From assembly GCA_963383645.1 (NCBI GenBank), contig OY726566.1, positions 93,932,529 through 93,996,528 on the forward strand: a stretch of 64,000 nucleotides of DNA. Direction: 5' to 3'. Source of the DNA: Muscardinus avellanarius. Its lineage: Eukaryota; Chordata; Mammalia; Rodentia; Gliridae. The notes under the pieces are model-generated. The model was not told where the DNA came from, searched no databases, and was given only the letters and a program-made list of their open reading frames with translations. Positions 43,080-54,908 of the stretch are shown here, piece by piece (position 1 is the stretch's first letter; every line of letters begins with the position of its first letter). Made by a program: the position numbers and the translations under genes.

Positions 43080-43942
43080 CAGTAGTTCCCTGCTCTAAAT
43101 GAGGAAAGCATCCCAGGACCGCCCAGCGGACGCCTGAAGCTCCACAAGGCACTGAATCCTATATGTAGTCTATGTTTTTCCCCTGTATTTACATTCCTCT
43201 GGTGGAGTTTAATTTATCAGTTAGGCCCAGCAAGAGACTCAATAGCAAAAACTAACAGTAAAAATTGACAAAATGACTAAAATAATATAAGTTATGTGAA
43301 TGTGCTCTCTCTCTCTTTCTCTCTCTTTCCCCAATATCATATTGTAGTTGAAACGCCTCACTTAAAGGAGGCATTTTTCGTTGGGTGTGGTGGCGCACGC
43401 TTGTAATTCCTGCGCCTGGGAGGCTGAGACAGGAGGATCACACAGATTCGAAGCCAGCTTCAGCTACTTAGTGAGGCTTTCAGCAACTTAGTGAGACCCT
43501 GTTTCCAAATAAAGTATAAAAAAGGTCTGGGAGTATAGCCCAGAGGTATAAAGCCTCTGGGTTCCACCCCCAGTACCACCAAAAAAAAAAAAAAAAAGGC
43601 ATTTTACGGCATCTCTCTGACATGTCTGAATCACCAGCATCACTACTTTGCATGTTGGGCTATTATTAAGTAGGAAAAGCTTACTAGCACACAAGCATTC
43701 AAGAGCCAGTCAGCTGCTAAGCAAAGCTAAGTGACTAGTGGGTGGGTAGTGTATACAGCATGGATACATTAGACATCCAGGGTGGGAAGGAGCAGGATGG
43801 CTCAGTATTTTATGAGGCTAATCAGATGGTATCCAATTTAAACTTATGAATTGCTTATTTCTAGAATTTTTCACTTTATACTTTTGGGCTGAGGGTAACT
43901 GAAACTGCAAAAATTGAAGCCATAGGTAAAGGAGGACTACTG
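43080..43942. mobile_element. Tigger-type DNA transposon (pogo/Tc1-mariner), non-autonomous
   Basis: The ends CAGTAGTTCCC and GGAGGACTACTG are inverted repeats flanked by TA at 43078-43079 and 43943-43944. Inner words GTTTAATTTATCAGTTAGGC and GAGGGTAACTGAAACTGCAA are Tigger-like. No transposase frame remains. A young SINE lies inside. Confidence 0.85.
43378..43596 (+). mobile_element. Young B1-dID SINE inside Tigger element
   Basis: GTGTGGTGGCGCACGCTTGT through CCCAGTACCACC and an A tail; AGGCATTTT repeats at 43369-43377 and 43597-43605. Confidence 0.93.
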
Positions 43943-44040
43943 TAATGCAATTTCTTCTCTAGCTCCTTATAACACTGTCACACACAAGATACTCCGCTAA
44001 TTTCAGGGGGAGTAGTCAACACCTGTTTAATATGCTCTGG

Positions 44041-44250
44041 AAGCCAAGAGTGGTGGCCTCTGCCTGTAACCCCAGTATTTGAGAGGTTGAGACAGGGGGA
44101 TCGCAGGTTTAAGAACACCCTCAGCAAGTAGTGAGACTCTCATAAACCTAGTAAGGCCCTGTTACAAAATAAAAATAAAATAGGGCTGGGGGGTGTGGCT
44201 TGGAGATAGTTGCCCCTGGATTTAATTCCCAGCATCACAAAAGAAACAAA
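44041..44250 (+). mobile_element. Old B1-dID SINE
   Basis: GCCAAGAGTGGTGGCCTCTG through AATTCCCAGCATCAC. Confidence 0.9.
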
Positions 44251-44254
44251 TATA

Positions 44255-44633
44255 TTGGCCTATGACTGGCCACACAACTTAGATGAAGAAAGGTTTATTT
44301 GCTCAGTTTTGTGGAGATTCTAGACTTCAGGACGTGGCATCAGGAACCAGAGAAAGGGAGAGCACACGGGCTCTGCTTTCACATCATGGAGGCCAGAAGC
44401 AACAGAGGATGAGCAAGCAAGGGGTTCAGATACAGGAGCACATCCCTAAGGCCGCAGCCTCCGGGAGCCACCTTCTGCAGCCACACCCTACCCAGGTCTA
44501 GGTCACTACCCAGATAAACCCATCACAATGGACTTTCCTACCAATGAGATCACAGCCCTCAGGACTTAACCATATCAACCCTGAGCTTAATATCTGAGCT
44601 CTTCCGGGGACATTCTATGTCTTAACCATGACA
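44255..44633 (-). mobile_element. MLT1-type MaLR LTR
   Basis: AAGGTTTATTTGCTCAGTTT, TCATGGAGGCCAGAAGCAAC, CCAATGAGATCACAGCCCTC and the end TTAACCATGACA fit a reverse MLT1. Confidence 0.65.
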
Positions 44634-44639
44634 CCCTCT

Positions 44640-46230
44640 CCCCTGAAGAATCAATCCCACAGCTTAGTTGTTTCTCAGGACACTCTCACTGTCTCAGAGA
44701 AGTGCATGTGCGCTTAAAACTTGGAAAGATGAACACAAGTGAAGAAAATTCAAGATGCGATCACGTGTGGAGAGAGGCCTGCATACTTCTCAGTCGGGGA
44801 CAGAAATAAAAAGATGTCGGGTTCCTGGATCGGATGTGTAGTCCAAAGAATGCTCCAGATAATGTTTGGTCTGCCTCACCCCATCAATAAAGTCGGGGCA
44901 ACAGAAAGCACAGAGGGCGGGGTCCATCGTCCACCACTTCACTCCAATTCCCGAAATCAGAGGGCAGAGTAATGGAGAGAGGAATGGCAGAAAAATCACC
45001 ACTGGAAGGAATTCTGAACAGTCATCTAATCTGTTCCTCCCAGTCATCAGAGGCAGCTTCCTTTTATTTTGAAGGGGCCCCAGGGAAAGACATCCCACAA
45101 CCTCTCTTGAAGTACTGCCATCTTCGTGTTAAGGGCTCGCATGCACTGCAAGTTGAATCCCCCTAATTCGTCACCTGCCACAGCCAACACAAGCTGATAG
45201 GCGCTATTGACTAAGGATTTATGCCCTAACCTACCTCCAAAATGGTCGCGAGGCAATCGCTGTTAGAGGGAGCTCCGAGCTCAGGAGATAGGAGGTGAAA
45301 GAGGTGAGTGCTGTGTGATACGCAGTCCTAAAGAGAGAGCTCAATGATGAACTTGGGTGGAGAAAATTTGGGCTAGGCTGAGCAGAGCTGGAAGAAGGTA
45401 CGGGGCAACGTGTAGAGAGGCCCAGAGGTTGCAGCTGGGCAGAGCCAAAGAACTGTTTGCAAGGCACTCTGAAACATTCAGGGGAAAAAGAGAAGAATGG
45501 GAGCACACGGGAAATTCTCTCCCAGCAGAAGATTAGAGGAAGAACCGGTAACATCTTGGTTTATAACCTGGGCCACAGGGCCTTATTTAGGAATAGGTAA
45601 ATTTATGTAGGGAAGAGCAGGCGGAGTGAACTGGCCTTCCAAAGCTCAATGAATCAGTGCTGTATAAAAGGCAAGCCCCAATGGTGGCGGGAAGACGGGA
45701 CCTTCCTGGAGGGAAAGGAGAGGGTGTGCATCTGGTGGTGGCAGCAGTCAGGGAGGGAGGGAGCCCTGGGCAGGGAGCCTGGGAAAGACAGGATGGGGCG
45801 TCAGCTACAAGAAGAGAATGCGCCTCGCTATCAAGCACAGCACAACAGGCTTGTCTTCTGAGAAAATAGTCTCATCAGTCTTTGTGACGGTACTACCCTG
45901 ACCTTTAAGGCATCACTACATAAGAGTTTTTCATGCTGACAGTCTGAAAGAAAATGCAAATGTTGAAAGAAGCCGAGTTAACCGAGGGGAAGTAAGGCTT
46001 AAATGGGTGAGAGGCATTCTAGGCGATGCGGTGATTTGGGAAGCTAGAAATATTCCTCTTCTTCATTAAAAGGAAAATCGTTCCAATCACAGTCTGGCTA
46101 TTATTGCTATTATTTCTACTGCTAACTCAATACAATGAAACTGGGACCTGAGGTGCTTTACCAAGACCAAATTCCAGAATGGACAGCATCATACGTGCAT
46201 GTAGCAAATCTTGCACAATTCCTTCAGAGC
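44640..46230. other. Repeat-poor intergenic sequence
   Basis: About 1.6 kb without a recognised repeat. Overlapping small open frames (44739-45098, 45231-45554) on both strands have no known domain. Confidence 0.45.
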
Positions 46231-46235
46231 CAGGA

Positions 46236-46278
46236 AAAAAAAAAAAAAAAGAAAAAAGAAAAAAAGAAAAAAAAAAAC
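46236..46278. repeat. A-rich (GAAAAA)n tract
   Basis: Poly-A with scattered G; resembles a retroposon tail but no body is recognisable. Confidence 0.9.
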
Positions 46279-46504
46279 CTGCAGAAAAGGAAAAGCAAAA
46301 GCAAAGCAGAGAGGACCGAGAGCTCCCCCTTGTGTGCCTTTGTGAGCCCTGCACCTTAGTGGGAAGTCTGAGACTTGGATGGATGGATGTTTAGGTTTAG
46401 AATTAGAGTGCAGAGTAAAAAGGTTACCTGAAACAGTTGTAGAACACAAAAGACTTGGAAGGAAAATAGAACTAGTGCCATCATTCGTTGTGCCTAGTAG
46501 TCCC

Positions 46505-46756
46505 TGTGCTAGCTTCCATCACTGTGACAAAATACCCAAGGTAAGTCAGCCTAAAGGGAGGGAAGGTGTATTTTGGCTCATGGTTTCAGATGTTTCAATT
46601 CATGGTCACTTGGCTTCATTGTTTCTAGGTCTGGAGGGGGGTAGGATATTATGGAAGGGAATGGGGCTGTTCATCTCATGGCAGGAGAGAGGGGGGAGAG
46701 GGAGAAAGAGAAGGAGAAGAAGGAGGAGGAGGAGGGGGGGAGGAGGAGGAGGAGGA

Positions 46757-46795
<39 letters not shown>

Positions 46796-47085
46796 AGGAG
46801 GAGGAGGAGGAGGAGGAGGAGGAGGGGGGAGGAGGAGGAAGAGGAGGAAGAAGGAGGAGGAGGAGGAGAAGGAGAAGAAGAGAAAGAAAAGAAAGAAAAG
46901 AAAGAAAAGAGAGAAGAGAGAGAGGAGAGGCTGGACACAAAATATACCCTTCAAAGGCATGCCCAGTGACCTATTACCATCTAGGCCTCACCTCCTAAAA
47001 GTTGCACCACCTCTCAATTGGGCCACAGGCTAGCAAGCCTTTAGCATATGGCCTTGGGGGACACTTTAGATCCAAACGGGAACAG
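46505..47085 (-). mobile_element. MaLR-type LTR with expanded purine tract
   Basis: TGTGCTAGCTTCCATCACTG, ATTTTGGCTCATGGTTTCAG, ATACCCTTCAAAGGCATGCC and the end GATCCAAACGGGAACA fit a reverse MaLR LTR; its GA-rich middle has grown to about 250 bases. Confidence 0.75.
46680..46931. repeat. 250-bp purine tract, (GGA)n/(GAA)n/(GAAA)n
   Basis: Almost pure A/G on the plus strand with long GGA and GAA triplet runs. The long Glu/Gly/Arg-rich and Ser/Pro-rich open frames over it are artefacts. Confidence 0.97.
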
Positions 47086-47122
47086 AGCAGCCCCTCACCT
47101 GCGCAGTGGGCCGTGGCCCAGT

Positions 47123-47465
47123 TGTCAGGGTTAGACCCGGCGTGGTCTCTGAAGTGCTCATATATTGAGCTTCAGGCTGGCAGATTAATCTGGGTGGTGG
47201 CACAGGCCGGTGGGGTGTGGCTGGAATGTGGACCCCTGGGGCTGGAGCCTTAGGGATTGATTCTACATGGTTCCTCCTCTCCTCACTCCCTGCCTGGCTC
47301 CCGGCCTCCATGATGTGAGGCGCACAGCCTTGCACGCTCCCTCTCTGTGCTTCCTGACGCCATGACCTGAGATCCACCATCCCCGGCTTCACACGAACTG
47401 AACCCCGGAATCTTTCTTCCTTTAAGTTGCGTGGTCAAGTCTCTTATCACAACTGTGAGAATGCA
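47123..47465 (+). mobile_element. MaLR-type LTR
   Basis: It starts TGTCAGGGTTAGACCC; GCCTCCATGATGTGAGG and CCTTTAAGTTGCGTGGTCAA are LTR-like; it ends GTGAGAATGCA. Opposite in direction to the LTR just to its left. Confidence 0.55.
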
Positions 47466-48190
47466 GATGGATATGTCAGCGTAGGCGGAAGCAGCCAAAT
47501 CCCCAGCAGCATTTGTCCTCACTGCCCACTCCCTCTTTCTGGGATAACCCATGCACCCAACTTTCCTTGTTCCTCTCCAGCCATTCCTCTCAGACTCTCT
47601 AGCTAATGTCCCTCCACATAGGCTTCAGATGCTGAAGTCGCATGGGTTTTATCCTAGTCCCTGTTCTCATTTGACTCTTTACTCGCTCCTTGGTGTGGTT
47701 GGTGGGGGGGGGGGTCTCACCCACTCCCATACTTAAAAAAATCTTTCTCTCCTGGTGACTCCCACATTGATTATGCATGGCCAGACCTCTCTCCTGGGAA
47801 CCAGAATCTTAAATGCAATTACCTGCTCTTCAAGTCTGCTTTGATGTCTAGAGGAGGCTGAAGCTTAACATGTCCCAAGCAGAGTGCTCGGTTTCCCTTC
47901 TGCTCTGTATGTACCTGCTCCAGGCCCCTCCTTTCTACGCAGGCACCTGCATTCATCCCCTCCCTTGCACCAGAAGCTTGGGGAGCATCCTTCTTCCTGC
48001 CCTTTACCTCTACCTCCCTTCCACAAAGTTCATTCCCAACACCTGTCATTTTTAGTGCCCAGATTTATCTTGAACCCATCCCTCCATCTCTGCTACCAGG
48101 ACCTCTAAATTTGAGCCAAGCCGCTAGCATGGTTTCTACTCTACCCCCTTGAAACAGGCTCCCAGCTGGCACAAGACCCGGCAGGGTCTG
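47466..48190. other. Repeat-poor pyrimidine-rich intergenic sequence
   Basis: No confident repeat. A G run of ten at 47704-47713. No gene seen. Confidence 0.45.
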
Positions 48191-48490
48191 CTCCCGAGAG
48201 CCTTTGCAGTTCATCCCATGCCACCCTCGGCCTCCCCCTCACACCCGGCCATGCTGGCACAGAAGGTCTTCACATAAGCTCAGACCTTGCCCTTGTGGTT
48301 TCCAGTCTAGAACCTTCTTCTTCTCTCTCCTTTTGAGTGGCTCATTCCTATGCCTTTTTCAGGGTTCAATTCCAATCATTGCCTGAGGAAGACACTTCCT
48401 GACACCCCAACCTACATACCCTGCTCCTTCAATGCACACAGTTATTCAGCAGACTATACTTTGACATACTAACCCCCTTCATTTTGGAAT
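48190..48490 (+). mobile_element. L2 3' fragment
   Basis: GAGCCTTTGCAGTTCATCCC, TTCAGGGTTCAATTCCAATC and GGAAGACACTTCCTGACACC follow L2. Confidence 0.6.
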
Positions 48491-48525
48491 TTAGTTACTA
48501 TGAGTCTATTCTTTTTATTATTATT

Positions 48526-48739
48526 TTTTTGTGTGTGTGGTACTGGGGATGGAAGCCAGGAACATTCTATCCCCGAGCTATACCCCCAGCCCTATTTTTA
48601 TTCTTTATTTTTTGAAACAAGGTCTCACTGAGTTGCAAAGGGCCTCACTAAGTAGCTGAAGCAGTCTATGAACCATGATCCTCTTGTCTCACCCTCCCAA
48701 ATGCCGGGATTACAAGTGTGCACCACCACCACCACACCC
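48526..48739 (-). mobile_element. Old B1-dID SINE
   Basis: GGTACTGGGGATGGAAGCCA through a CACCAC repeat at the left-end side. Confidence 0.92.
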
Positions 48740-48751
48740 ACTTAGGAGTCT

Positions 48752-48966
48752 GTTTTTTGGGGGGGGTTGGTGCTGGGGGTGGAACCCAGGGGCTTTCTAC
48801 CTCCAGGCTATACTCCCAGACCTATTATATATTTTATTTGGAAACAGGCTCTAACTAAGTTGCTGAGAGCCTCACTCAGTAGCTGAGGCTGGCTTCAAAC
48901 CTGCACGATCCTCCTGTCTCAGCCTCCCAAGTGCGGAGATTACATGCGTGCACCACCACGCCCGGC
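48752..48966 (-). mobile_element. B1-dID SINE, intermediate subfamily
   Basis: GGTGCTGGGGGTGGAACCCA, linker TATTTGGAAACAGGCTCTAA, end CACCACGCCCGGCT. Confidence 0.92.
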
Positions 48967-49047
48967 TGAGTCAATTTTTTGATAGTGTCTTTTTTTCTAT
49001 GCTCAGTTATCATTTCATAAAGGCCAAGGGTAGTTTTATTTTTTGTA

Positions 49048-49256
49048 TATATTTTTATGGTAATGGGGATTGAACTCAGGAGCATTCGAGCCCCGAGTTA
49101 CACTCCTAGACCTATTTTAATTTTTATTTTGAAACAAAATCTCACTAAATTGTTGAGAGTTTCACTACATTGCTGAGGCTGTCCTCAAAACTGCCTCCTC
49201 CTGTCTCAGCCTCCCAAGTACTGGGATTAAAGGCGTGTACCACTGTGCCCTGGCTG
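49048..49256 (-). mobile_element. Old B1-dID SINE
   Basis: GGTAATGGGGATTGAACTCA through GTACCACTGTGCCCTGGCT. Confidence 0.9.
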
Positions 49257-50280
49257 GGTGTGTTCCTTTTATTCACAAGTTTCAGAATCTGGGATTGAGA
49301 ATTGAAGGTCAATAAGGTGCCTGCTGATTTTAGCCACACTGAAGACGAATCCACCCAGAACCGTGGGAAGGAGTCTCCTGCCAAAAAGCAAAATGTGGAG
49401 AAAGCAAGAGGAGAGATCTCCAAGGGAAGAAAACAAAGTAGAGATGGAGGGACACCGAGAGGCAGAGAATTCTCATGCAAATCGCCTTTCAGGCGGGGCA
49501 TTTCATAACCTGGAACCCACAGGGTCTGGTTGGAGATGGAGACAAAACAATTTGAAGAAAATTCCTCTGTTCATTTAAGCAATATCCTAAATAAATGCTC
49601 ATGGTCGACCCAGCGGCAAATTTTAGGAACTGGGCTGTGCGCCCTCCCCATTTTCAACTTTGGAAGGCCCTTCCCTGGTTTACCTTCTCTTGAGCTGTCT
49701 TTATGCTGGAGTATGCTGGGGGCTGGAGGAAGACCCAGGCTCTGACTGTCCCAGACGCCTGTCACCTCACTGCGGAGTTGGCCTTAAGCCCTGGGGCCCA
49801 TTTTCTCTCTTCACAGCTGCAACACAGCTGCGGTGTGGCAGAAGCTGTCTAGAGCGGTGATGGATCTCGGGTTCTTCCTCCCAAGGACAGGGCCCAGCTA
49901 ATGCAACACATCCTTCCTGAAAACGATGCCTTTCTAGGCTGCAGGCAGAAGGGTATGTGGTTTCTGAAAGGTAAACATGGCCTTAAAGTGGGGGAATGGT
50001 TCTGCTTGACTATGCAGAGAATTCCCAGCAGTTCCTTTCATTTGGTTTTCTGAATAGGGCACATTTGCATTCACTGACTTGTGGCTTTTTAGAATAGCAA
50101 ATGCATCTCTCTTCTCTATGTTTCATTAAGTGACTAGGCGGTCTCTAAGCTACACTAACATTAGGCAGGACCCCTGAGATTTGGAGGTGCATTGATCTCA
50201 CTGGCTTGTTTCTTTTTCTTTACCCTCCATCCCCCATCTTTTTCAGTTTCAATCCTTTCTGCCTCAAGAGGACTGCGTCT
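49257..50280. other. Repeat-poor intergenic sequence
   Basis: About 1 kb with no recognised repeat; small open frames with no known domain. Confidence 0.45.
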
Positions 50281-50283
50281 CAG

Positions 50284-50286
<3 letters not shown>

Positions 50287-50319
<33 letters not shown>

Positions 50320-50321
50320 GT
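50287..50321. repeat. (TG)n microsatellite
   Basis: TG run followed by a short degenerate TG/GA stretch. Confidence 0.95.
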
Positions 50322-50859
50322 CTATTTACATATGTGTATGAGAGAGAGAGTACACATACGTGCATGTTCATGTACACATAGAACAGGACAGGGACAGAAG
50401 AGAAGGGGAGGCACACTAAATCTCACTTAGGATAAAAAAAAAAAGTGACCTTGATCTACAGCCAGAGATGGGGAAAGGAAGGAGATGGATGTTTTTATTA
50501 TCTTACAATTAGTTTATTATTATTAGCATGTCACCACAGGGCACGCAATATTTGGTGTTAGCGATATTTGCTACCGAGTGGCTGCTTCCCTCTCAACCAA
50601 TGAAAAGAAGCAATTCCAAGTAGGAGGCTGTCACTCGATGGTCACCTGACCCATGGACACTGGTCCCAGCCTGGAGGTGGAGGCTGGAGGCTGAGACCTG
50701 AGGCTGAGACCAGCTGCTTGGGAACTCACCTCCCAGAGGTGAGCAGGTGAGCAGAGAGAGGAGACAGGGATGCTCCACTCCAGTAGAGAAGCAGAGAATC
50801 TCAGATGTTTTAGTGGATCCAACATAGTCTCTGTGGTTGGACATTTTCTTTATTATAAC

Positions 50860-50972
50860 ATTTTCCACCTCCAGATAAGACAGCACAGGAAGAATTGATT
50901 GGGAATGAACTGAAAATAAAGGGTAACGGTTGAAACTGCCTTCAAAGAACTCCGAAATGGTCAGAATTCGCC
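50860..50972 (+). repeat. 113-bp direct duplication, copy 1
   Basis: Begins ATTTTCCACCTCCAGATAAG and ends GAATTCGCC; pairs without gaps to 51818-51930, with about 20 differences. Confidence 0.9.
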
Positions 50973-51227
50973 CCAAATGTAACAAAGTTAACAAAGTAGT
51001 CTCAGGATGTGCTAAAATTATTAACATGCAAGTTGATATTTAGTCAAATTATGTTTTCATCCACATGGTTCTCCTGATCCATGTAGGTAAGTTTTGTAGG
51101 GTCAAAAATCTAAGGCCACAGCTTAGTGAGAGAGACGAGCCAGGGAGAAGACACCCCTAGCATCTGACACACAATTTCTCCACCCAGCTTGGGCATGTTG
51201 CAATATTCCTAAGCCTCTCCTTTCTGA

Positions 51228-51315
51228 AAATCTCTCCCTCACCTGGTTGTTAGAAGGAATTGATGACGCGGTGTATTTGAAAGTGGTTTGTAAACTGTGA
51301 AGCGTAAAGATACTA
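51228..51315. mobile_element. MIR-like fragment
   Basis: CTCCCTCACCTGGTTGTTAG AAGGAATTGATGACG is MIR-like. Confidence 0.5.
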
Positions 51316-51572
51316 CTGTTTTTTCCTCTAGGCTGCTAGCAACAGTTTTCAGCAATGGCTGATCGAAATTGAAAAATTGGAAGTGGTCTAAATGTCAGTA
51401 ATAAAGCTTGCTAAGCAAATTATGTTACATGTATAGGACAGGATTATCCAAACCCATAAAATGATGGCAGTGTGCATCTATTGGCACGGACGATTGATCT
51501 AGAAGCAGTAGTAAGTTAAAAGCACATTTTTCTAAAATAAGATAGTATTATTTAATATATGTGTTAAAAGAT

Positions 51573-51769
51573 GTCTAAGTCTGGCAAGGTGGTGCATGCC
51601 TGTCATCCCAGTACTTGGGAGGCTGAGACAGGAGGACTGCTGAGGCCAGCATCAGCAACTTAGCAAGACCCTCCCTGTTTCAAAATAAAAATGGCTGAGG
51701 GTGTAGCTTGGAGGTAGAATTCTCCTGAGTTCAACCCCTAGTACACCTCTCTCTCTCTCCACATGTATG

Positions 51770-51772
<3 letters not shown>
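51573..51772 (+). mobile_element. Old B1-dID SINE
   Basis: TCTGGCAAGGTGGTGCATGC to TTCAACCCCTAGTAC, tail TCTCTCTC then TATG/TA repeats. Confidence 0.9.

Positions 51773-51816
<44 letters not shown>
51773..51816. repeat. (TA)n microsatellite
   Basis: Forty-four bases of TA, between the SINE tail and duplication copy 2. Confidence 0.98.
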
Positions 51817-51817
<1 letters not shown>

Positions 51818-51819
<2 letters not shown>

Positions 51820-51930
51820 TTTCCAACTACAGCTAAGGTAGCTCAGGAAGCATTGATTGGAAATGAATTGTAAGTGAAGGGTAACAGTTGAAACTGTCTT
51901 CAAAGAACTCTGAAATCTACAGAATTCACC
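51818..51930 (+). repeat. 113-bp direct duplication, copy 2
   Basis: Begins ATTTTCCAACTACAGCTAAG; aligned end to end with 50860-50972. Confidence 0.9.
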
Positions 51931-52095
51931 TATATTCTCTTTATATATTCCCTATATTCTCTTCTCATGTATTTACTATATATTATTCACATATAATATA
52001 TATATTATTCACATATATAACCTATATTCTCTCTTTCTCTCTATATATTATATTAATTATATTATATTAGCATATATTACCAATAAAATATATGT
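51931..52095. repeat. AT-rich low-complexity sequence
   Basis: Repeated TATATTCTCT and TATTATTCACATATA units, three imperfect repeats of CCTATATTCTCT. Confidence 0.85.
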
Positions 52096-53186
52096 ATTTT
52101 TACAGTAATGGGAAAAGTGTAGCTTGGAATTTAGATGTACCCATTAAGAAAAAGTAATGGTATTACCTCTTCCCTAAGAAGGTGTGGAAAAGGAGTGATC
52201 TCTTTTCTTCCTATAATAAAGGGTCAAAGCTGACACTGCTATAACAAAAGGCAGGTTAACAAGAGAAAAAACATAGTTCACTTGATCATAGTTTTACATG
52301 ACCCAGGAGCCTTCAGCCTGAGGACTCCAAGCTCAGAGTGAACCATCCATTTTTGTGCTTAGGTTTAATGGAGTGCAGGAAAAGGGTGTGATCTAGGAGC
52401 AGTAGACCAAGGGATGGAGAAACCACGGGCTTGTCTGCTCAGCTCTCTGTTCCCCTCAGGTATAGCTTTCCTTCCTTTTGGGCATGGGGCCTGACCCTTT
52501 CTAGAATGTGGATCTTACGACCTATACTCAACAAGGTAGGTCAGAGAATTTCTTTATGACCAATTTTAATACAGAAAATTGGGAGAAAAAGTAATGTCTT
52601 TAGATCTTGTGGCTGGCTTTTGGGAAAGGGGGTTCTGGTTTCTATGAACTGCCTTATGGACGAGGAATTCTAGCTTTCATGGCTTCCCTTGGGGAGAATG
52701 AGGGGTGAAACAGGAGTTAGGAGAAAGGCAGAGAGTAAGTTTGCTTCAGAGGCTGCTACTGAGACGTTCACATTAAGAGTGTCATTTTCTGAGACTCAAC
52801 ACCTAGAAAACATGGTTGCCACAGAGGGACGTGAATATGTTGGCAGCTAGGAAGGCTAAGAGAAGAAATTTCATCAGAGATTCATACCTAGATACCCTCT
52901 AGTCTCTGGATACCTGGATGTCCAGGACATCCCTAACCAAGGAACCATGTGGACACTGGACTACAGCATGCTTACCTGCACCCCCCAGAGTCTTCTCCCT
53001 CTGCCAGAACACACACGGTGCCAGGCGGCCCAGGCCCACTCTGGACAACGTGAACCCAGGAGAAGCTGAGCAAGCTCTTCTCAATGGATTTCTAAAGAAC
53101 TTATAGTAGGACTGTCTTCAGACCTGTAGAAATGCTTCAACCTTCTGCTAAGTAATGTTAACATGAAAAGGACTTGCCCGCCAGGC
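52096..53186. other. Unique intergenic sequence
   Basis: About 1.1 kb; parts (52270-52760) look like an old LTR-type repeat but I cannot assign it. No gene seen. Confidence 0.4.
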
Positions 53187-53383
53187 AAGTCCAGGTGGTG
53201 CTCTCCTGCAATCTCAGTACTTGGGGCGCTGAGACAGTAGAATGATAGGTTCGAGGCCAGCCTCAGCAACTTAGAGACACCCTTAGCAACTTAGTGAGAT
53301 CCTATTTCAAAACAAACAGAATAAAAAAGGGCTGGTGGGGGGTGTAGCTCAGAAGAAGAACGCCTCTGGGTTCAATCTCCCGT

Positions 53384-53390
<7 letters not shown>
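53187..53390 (+). mobile_element. Old B1-dID SINE
   Basis: GTCCAGGTGGTGCTCTCCTG to GGGTTCAATCTCCCGTA. Confidence 0.9.

Positions 53391-53431
<41 letters not shown>
53386..53431. repeat. (CA)n microsatellite at SINE tail
   Basis: About 46 bases of CA directly at the SINE 3' end. Confidence 0.98.
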
Positions 53432-53433
<2 letters not shown>

Positions 53434-54335
53434 CTTGCCTGACTGGGAAGCTATGGCTCCTTTGGTGAAAATTTATGTCATGTTCCAGACTTTGGCATAT
53501 GCACAACTGCAATTTTATTTTTCTATATCCCAAGTCCCAACTTTAATTCATTTTGGCCTTGTTCTCGTCACCTCTTCCCTTAACTATTGCAAACTCAATG
53601 GGAACAAAGTACTGTGCATAGAGTGGGGCGTGGAGTCAGGAAGTGGGTGTAGAAACAAGTCAAAGCATCTCTCCCTCAACAACTTTGTGTTCTGGTGGAG
53701 GAGGTACGAATATAAACAACTAAATGTGATATGAGGTAAAATGCAGTGAACGCTAAATCAGGCTCAGATGAATTGCCGTGAGCCACTGGGATGACCCAGA
53801 ATGAGATCTTTGATCTCAGTCTCCCAACTAGATCCAGGGATAAGGAATAGTTTTGTCCCTCCATAATAATTCAGGACTCATGTCAGTGGGTAGAGAAAGA
53901 AGTCTAAAATCCCACTTGAGGAAGAATTGTCGGTTTTATTCCCTGTACTGATATTTTTACTTCCCTGTTAAGTCTTAAATATTTGGCTCGGAAAAAAACT
54001 GTGACCCTTTTCAAGTCTATGTAATAAGCACTTTTTTATATATATATAGCTTTTGTGTAATTTGCTAGACTGTCCACCTAGAATGTCACTAGATTCCCCC
54101 TATTAGAGCAAGGTGAGCTCTTCTCTCTGCCCAGCGCTGGATGGGACCATAGGTTGGGCTCCTGTAACCTGCCATTTTGATATGAGCCCCTGCCCCCGCT
54201 CCCCATCCTCAATGTACTACCTTTAAATGACAAAGTGTGACTTTAAAAAAAAATTCAGTTTGTGACCTCTGCCCCCCTCATATCAGGGTCCATCCATAAG
54301 TACTTGGAGGTTGTGCCCAAATAGCATTATCCAAA
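53432..54335. other. Unique intergenic sequence
   Basis: No confident repeat or exon. The open frame 53435-53734 (99 codons) has no recognisable domain. Confidence 0.45.
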
Positions 54336-54340
54336 AGGGA

Positions 54341-54594
54341 TAGCTGGGTGTGCTGGTGCATCTACAATTTACACCTGTAATCTGATACTTGGGAGGCTGA
54401 TACAGGAGAATTGCAGGTTTGAAGCCAGCCTCAGCACTTAGTGAGACTCTGAGAAACTTAGCAAGATGCTGTTTCAAAATTAAAAAAAAAAAAGAACAAA
54501 CAAAATTTTAAAAACTGTCTGGGGGAGTAGCTTGGAGGTTGAATGCCCCTGGGTTCAATCCCCAATACCAAAAAATAAAAAATAAAATAAAATA
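54341..54594 (+). mobile_element. Old B1-dID SINE with enlarged linker
   Basis: GCTGGGTGTGCTGGTGCATC, an A-rich linker 54480-54518, CTGTCTGGGGGAGTAGCTTG and an (AAAAT)n tail. Confidence 0.92.
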
Positions 54595-54908
54595 GAAGGG
54601 CATCCATTGTGTGATATAAGTCTGTATTCTTTTCTGTAGTCTCTTCCTGTGGTCTCAGCAGTGAAAGTCACAGCCCTGTCTGTTCACACGAGAGCTAGTT
54701 GAAGGCAAAGAACTGGCAGGGGAACCCTTGAAGGTCTCTGTTCCTAAGCTCTTGCTGCTTGCGCCTAACAGGGACAAGATAATATTTACATGCTTGATGC
54801 TAGAGTTGTTCTGTTGACTTCTGGATTCACCCAGAGCCCCAATCCATCCACTCATTCCAGGGTGAGCCAGGGCCAGAAACTCCCTAGGCTACCCGTGCTC
54901 ATGTAGAT
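54595..54908. other. Unique intergenic sequence
   Basis: No recognised feature. Confidence 0.4.

Noticed and set aside
46379..46969. Open frame of 196 codons rich in Gly, Glu and Arg
   Set aside because: It is the purine tract inside an LTR; the same tract is open in several frames on both strands, as expected for low-complexity DNA.
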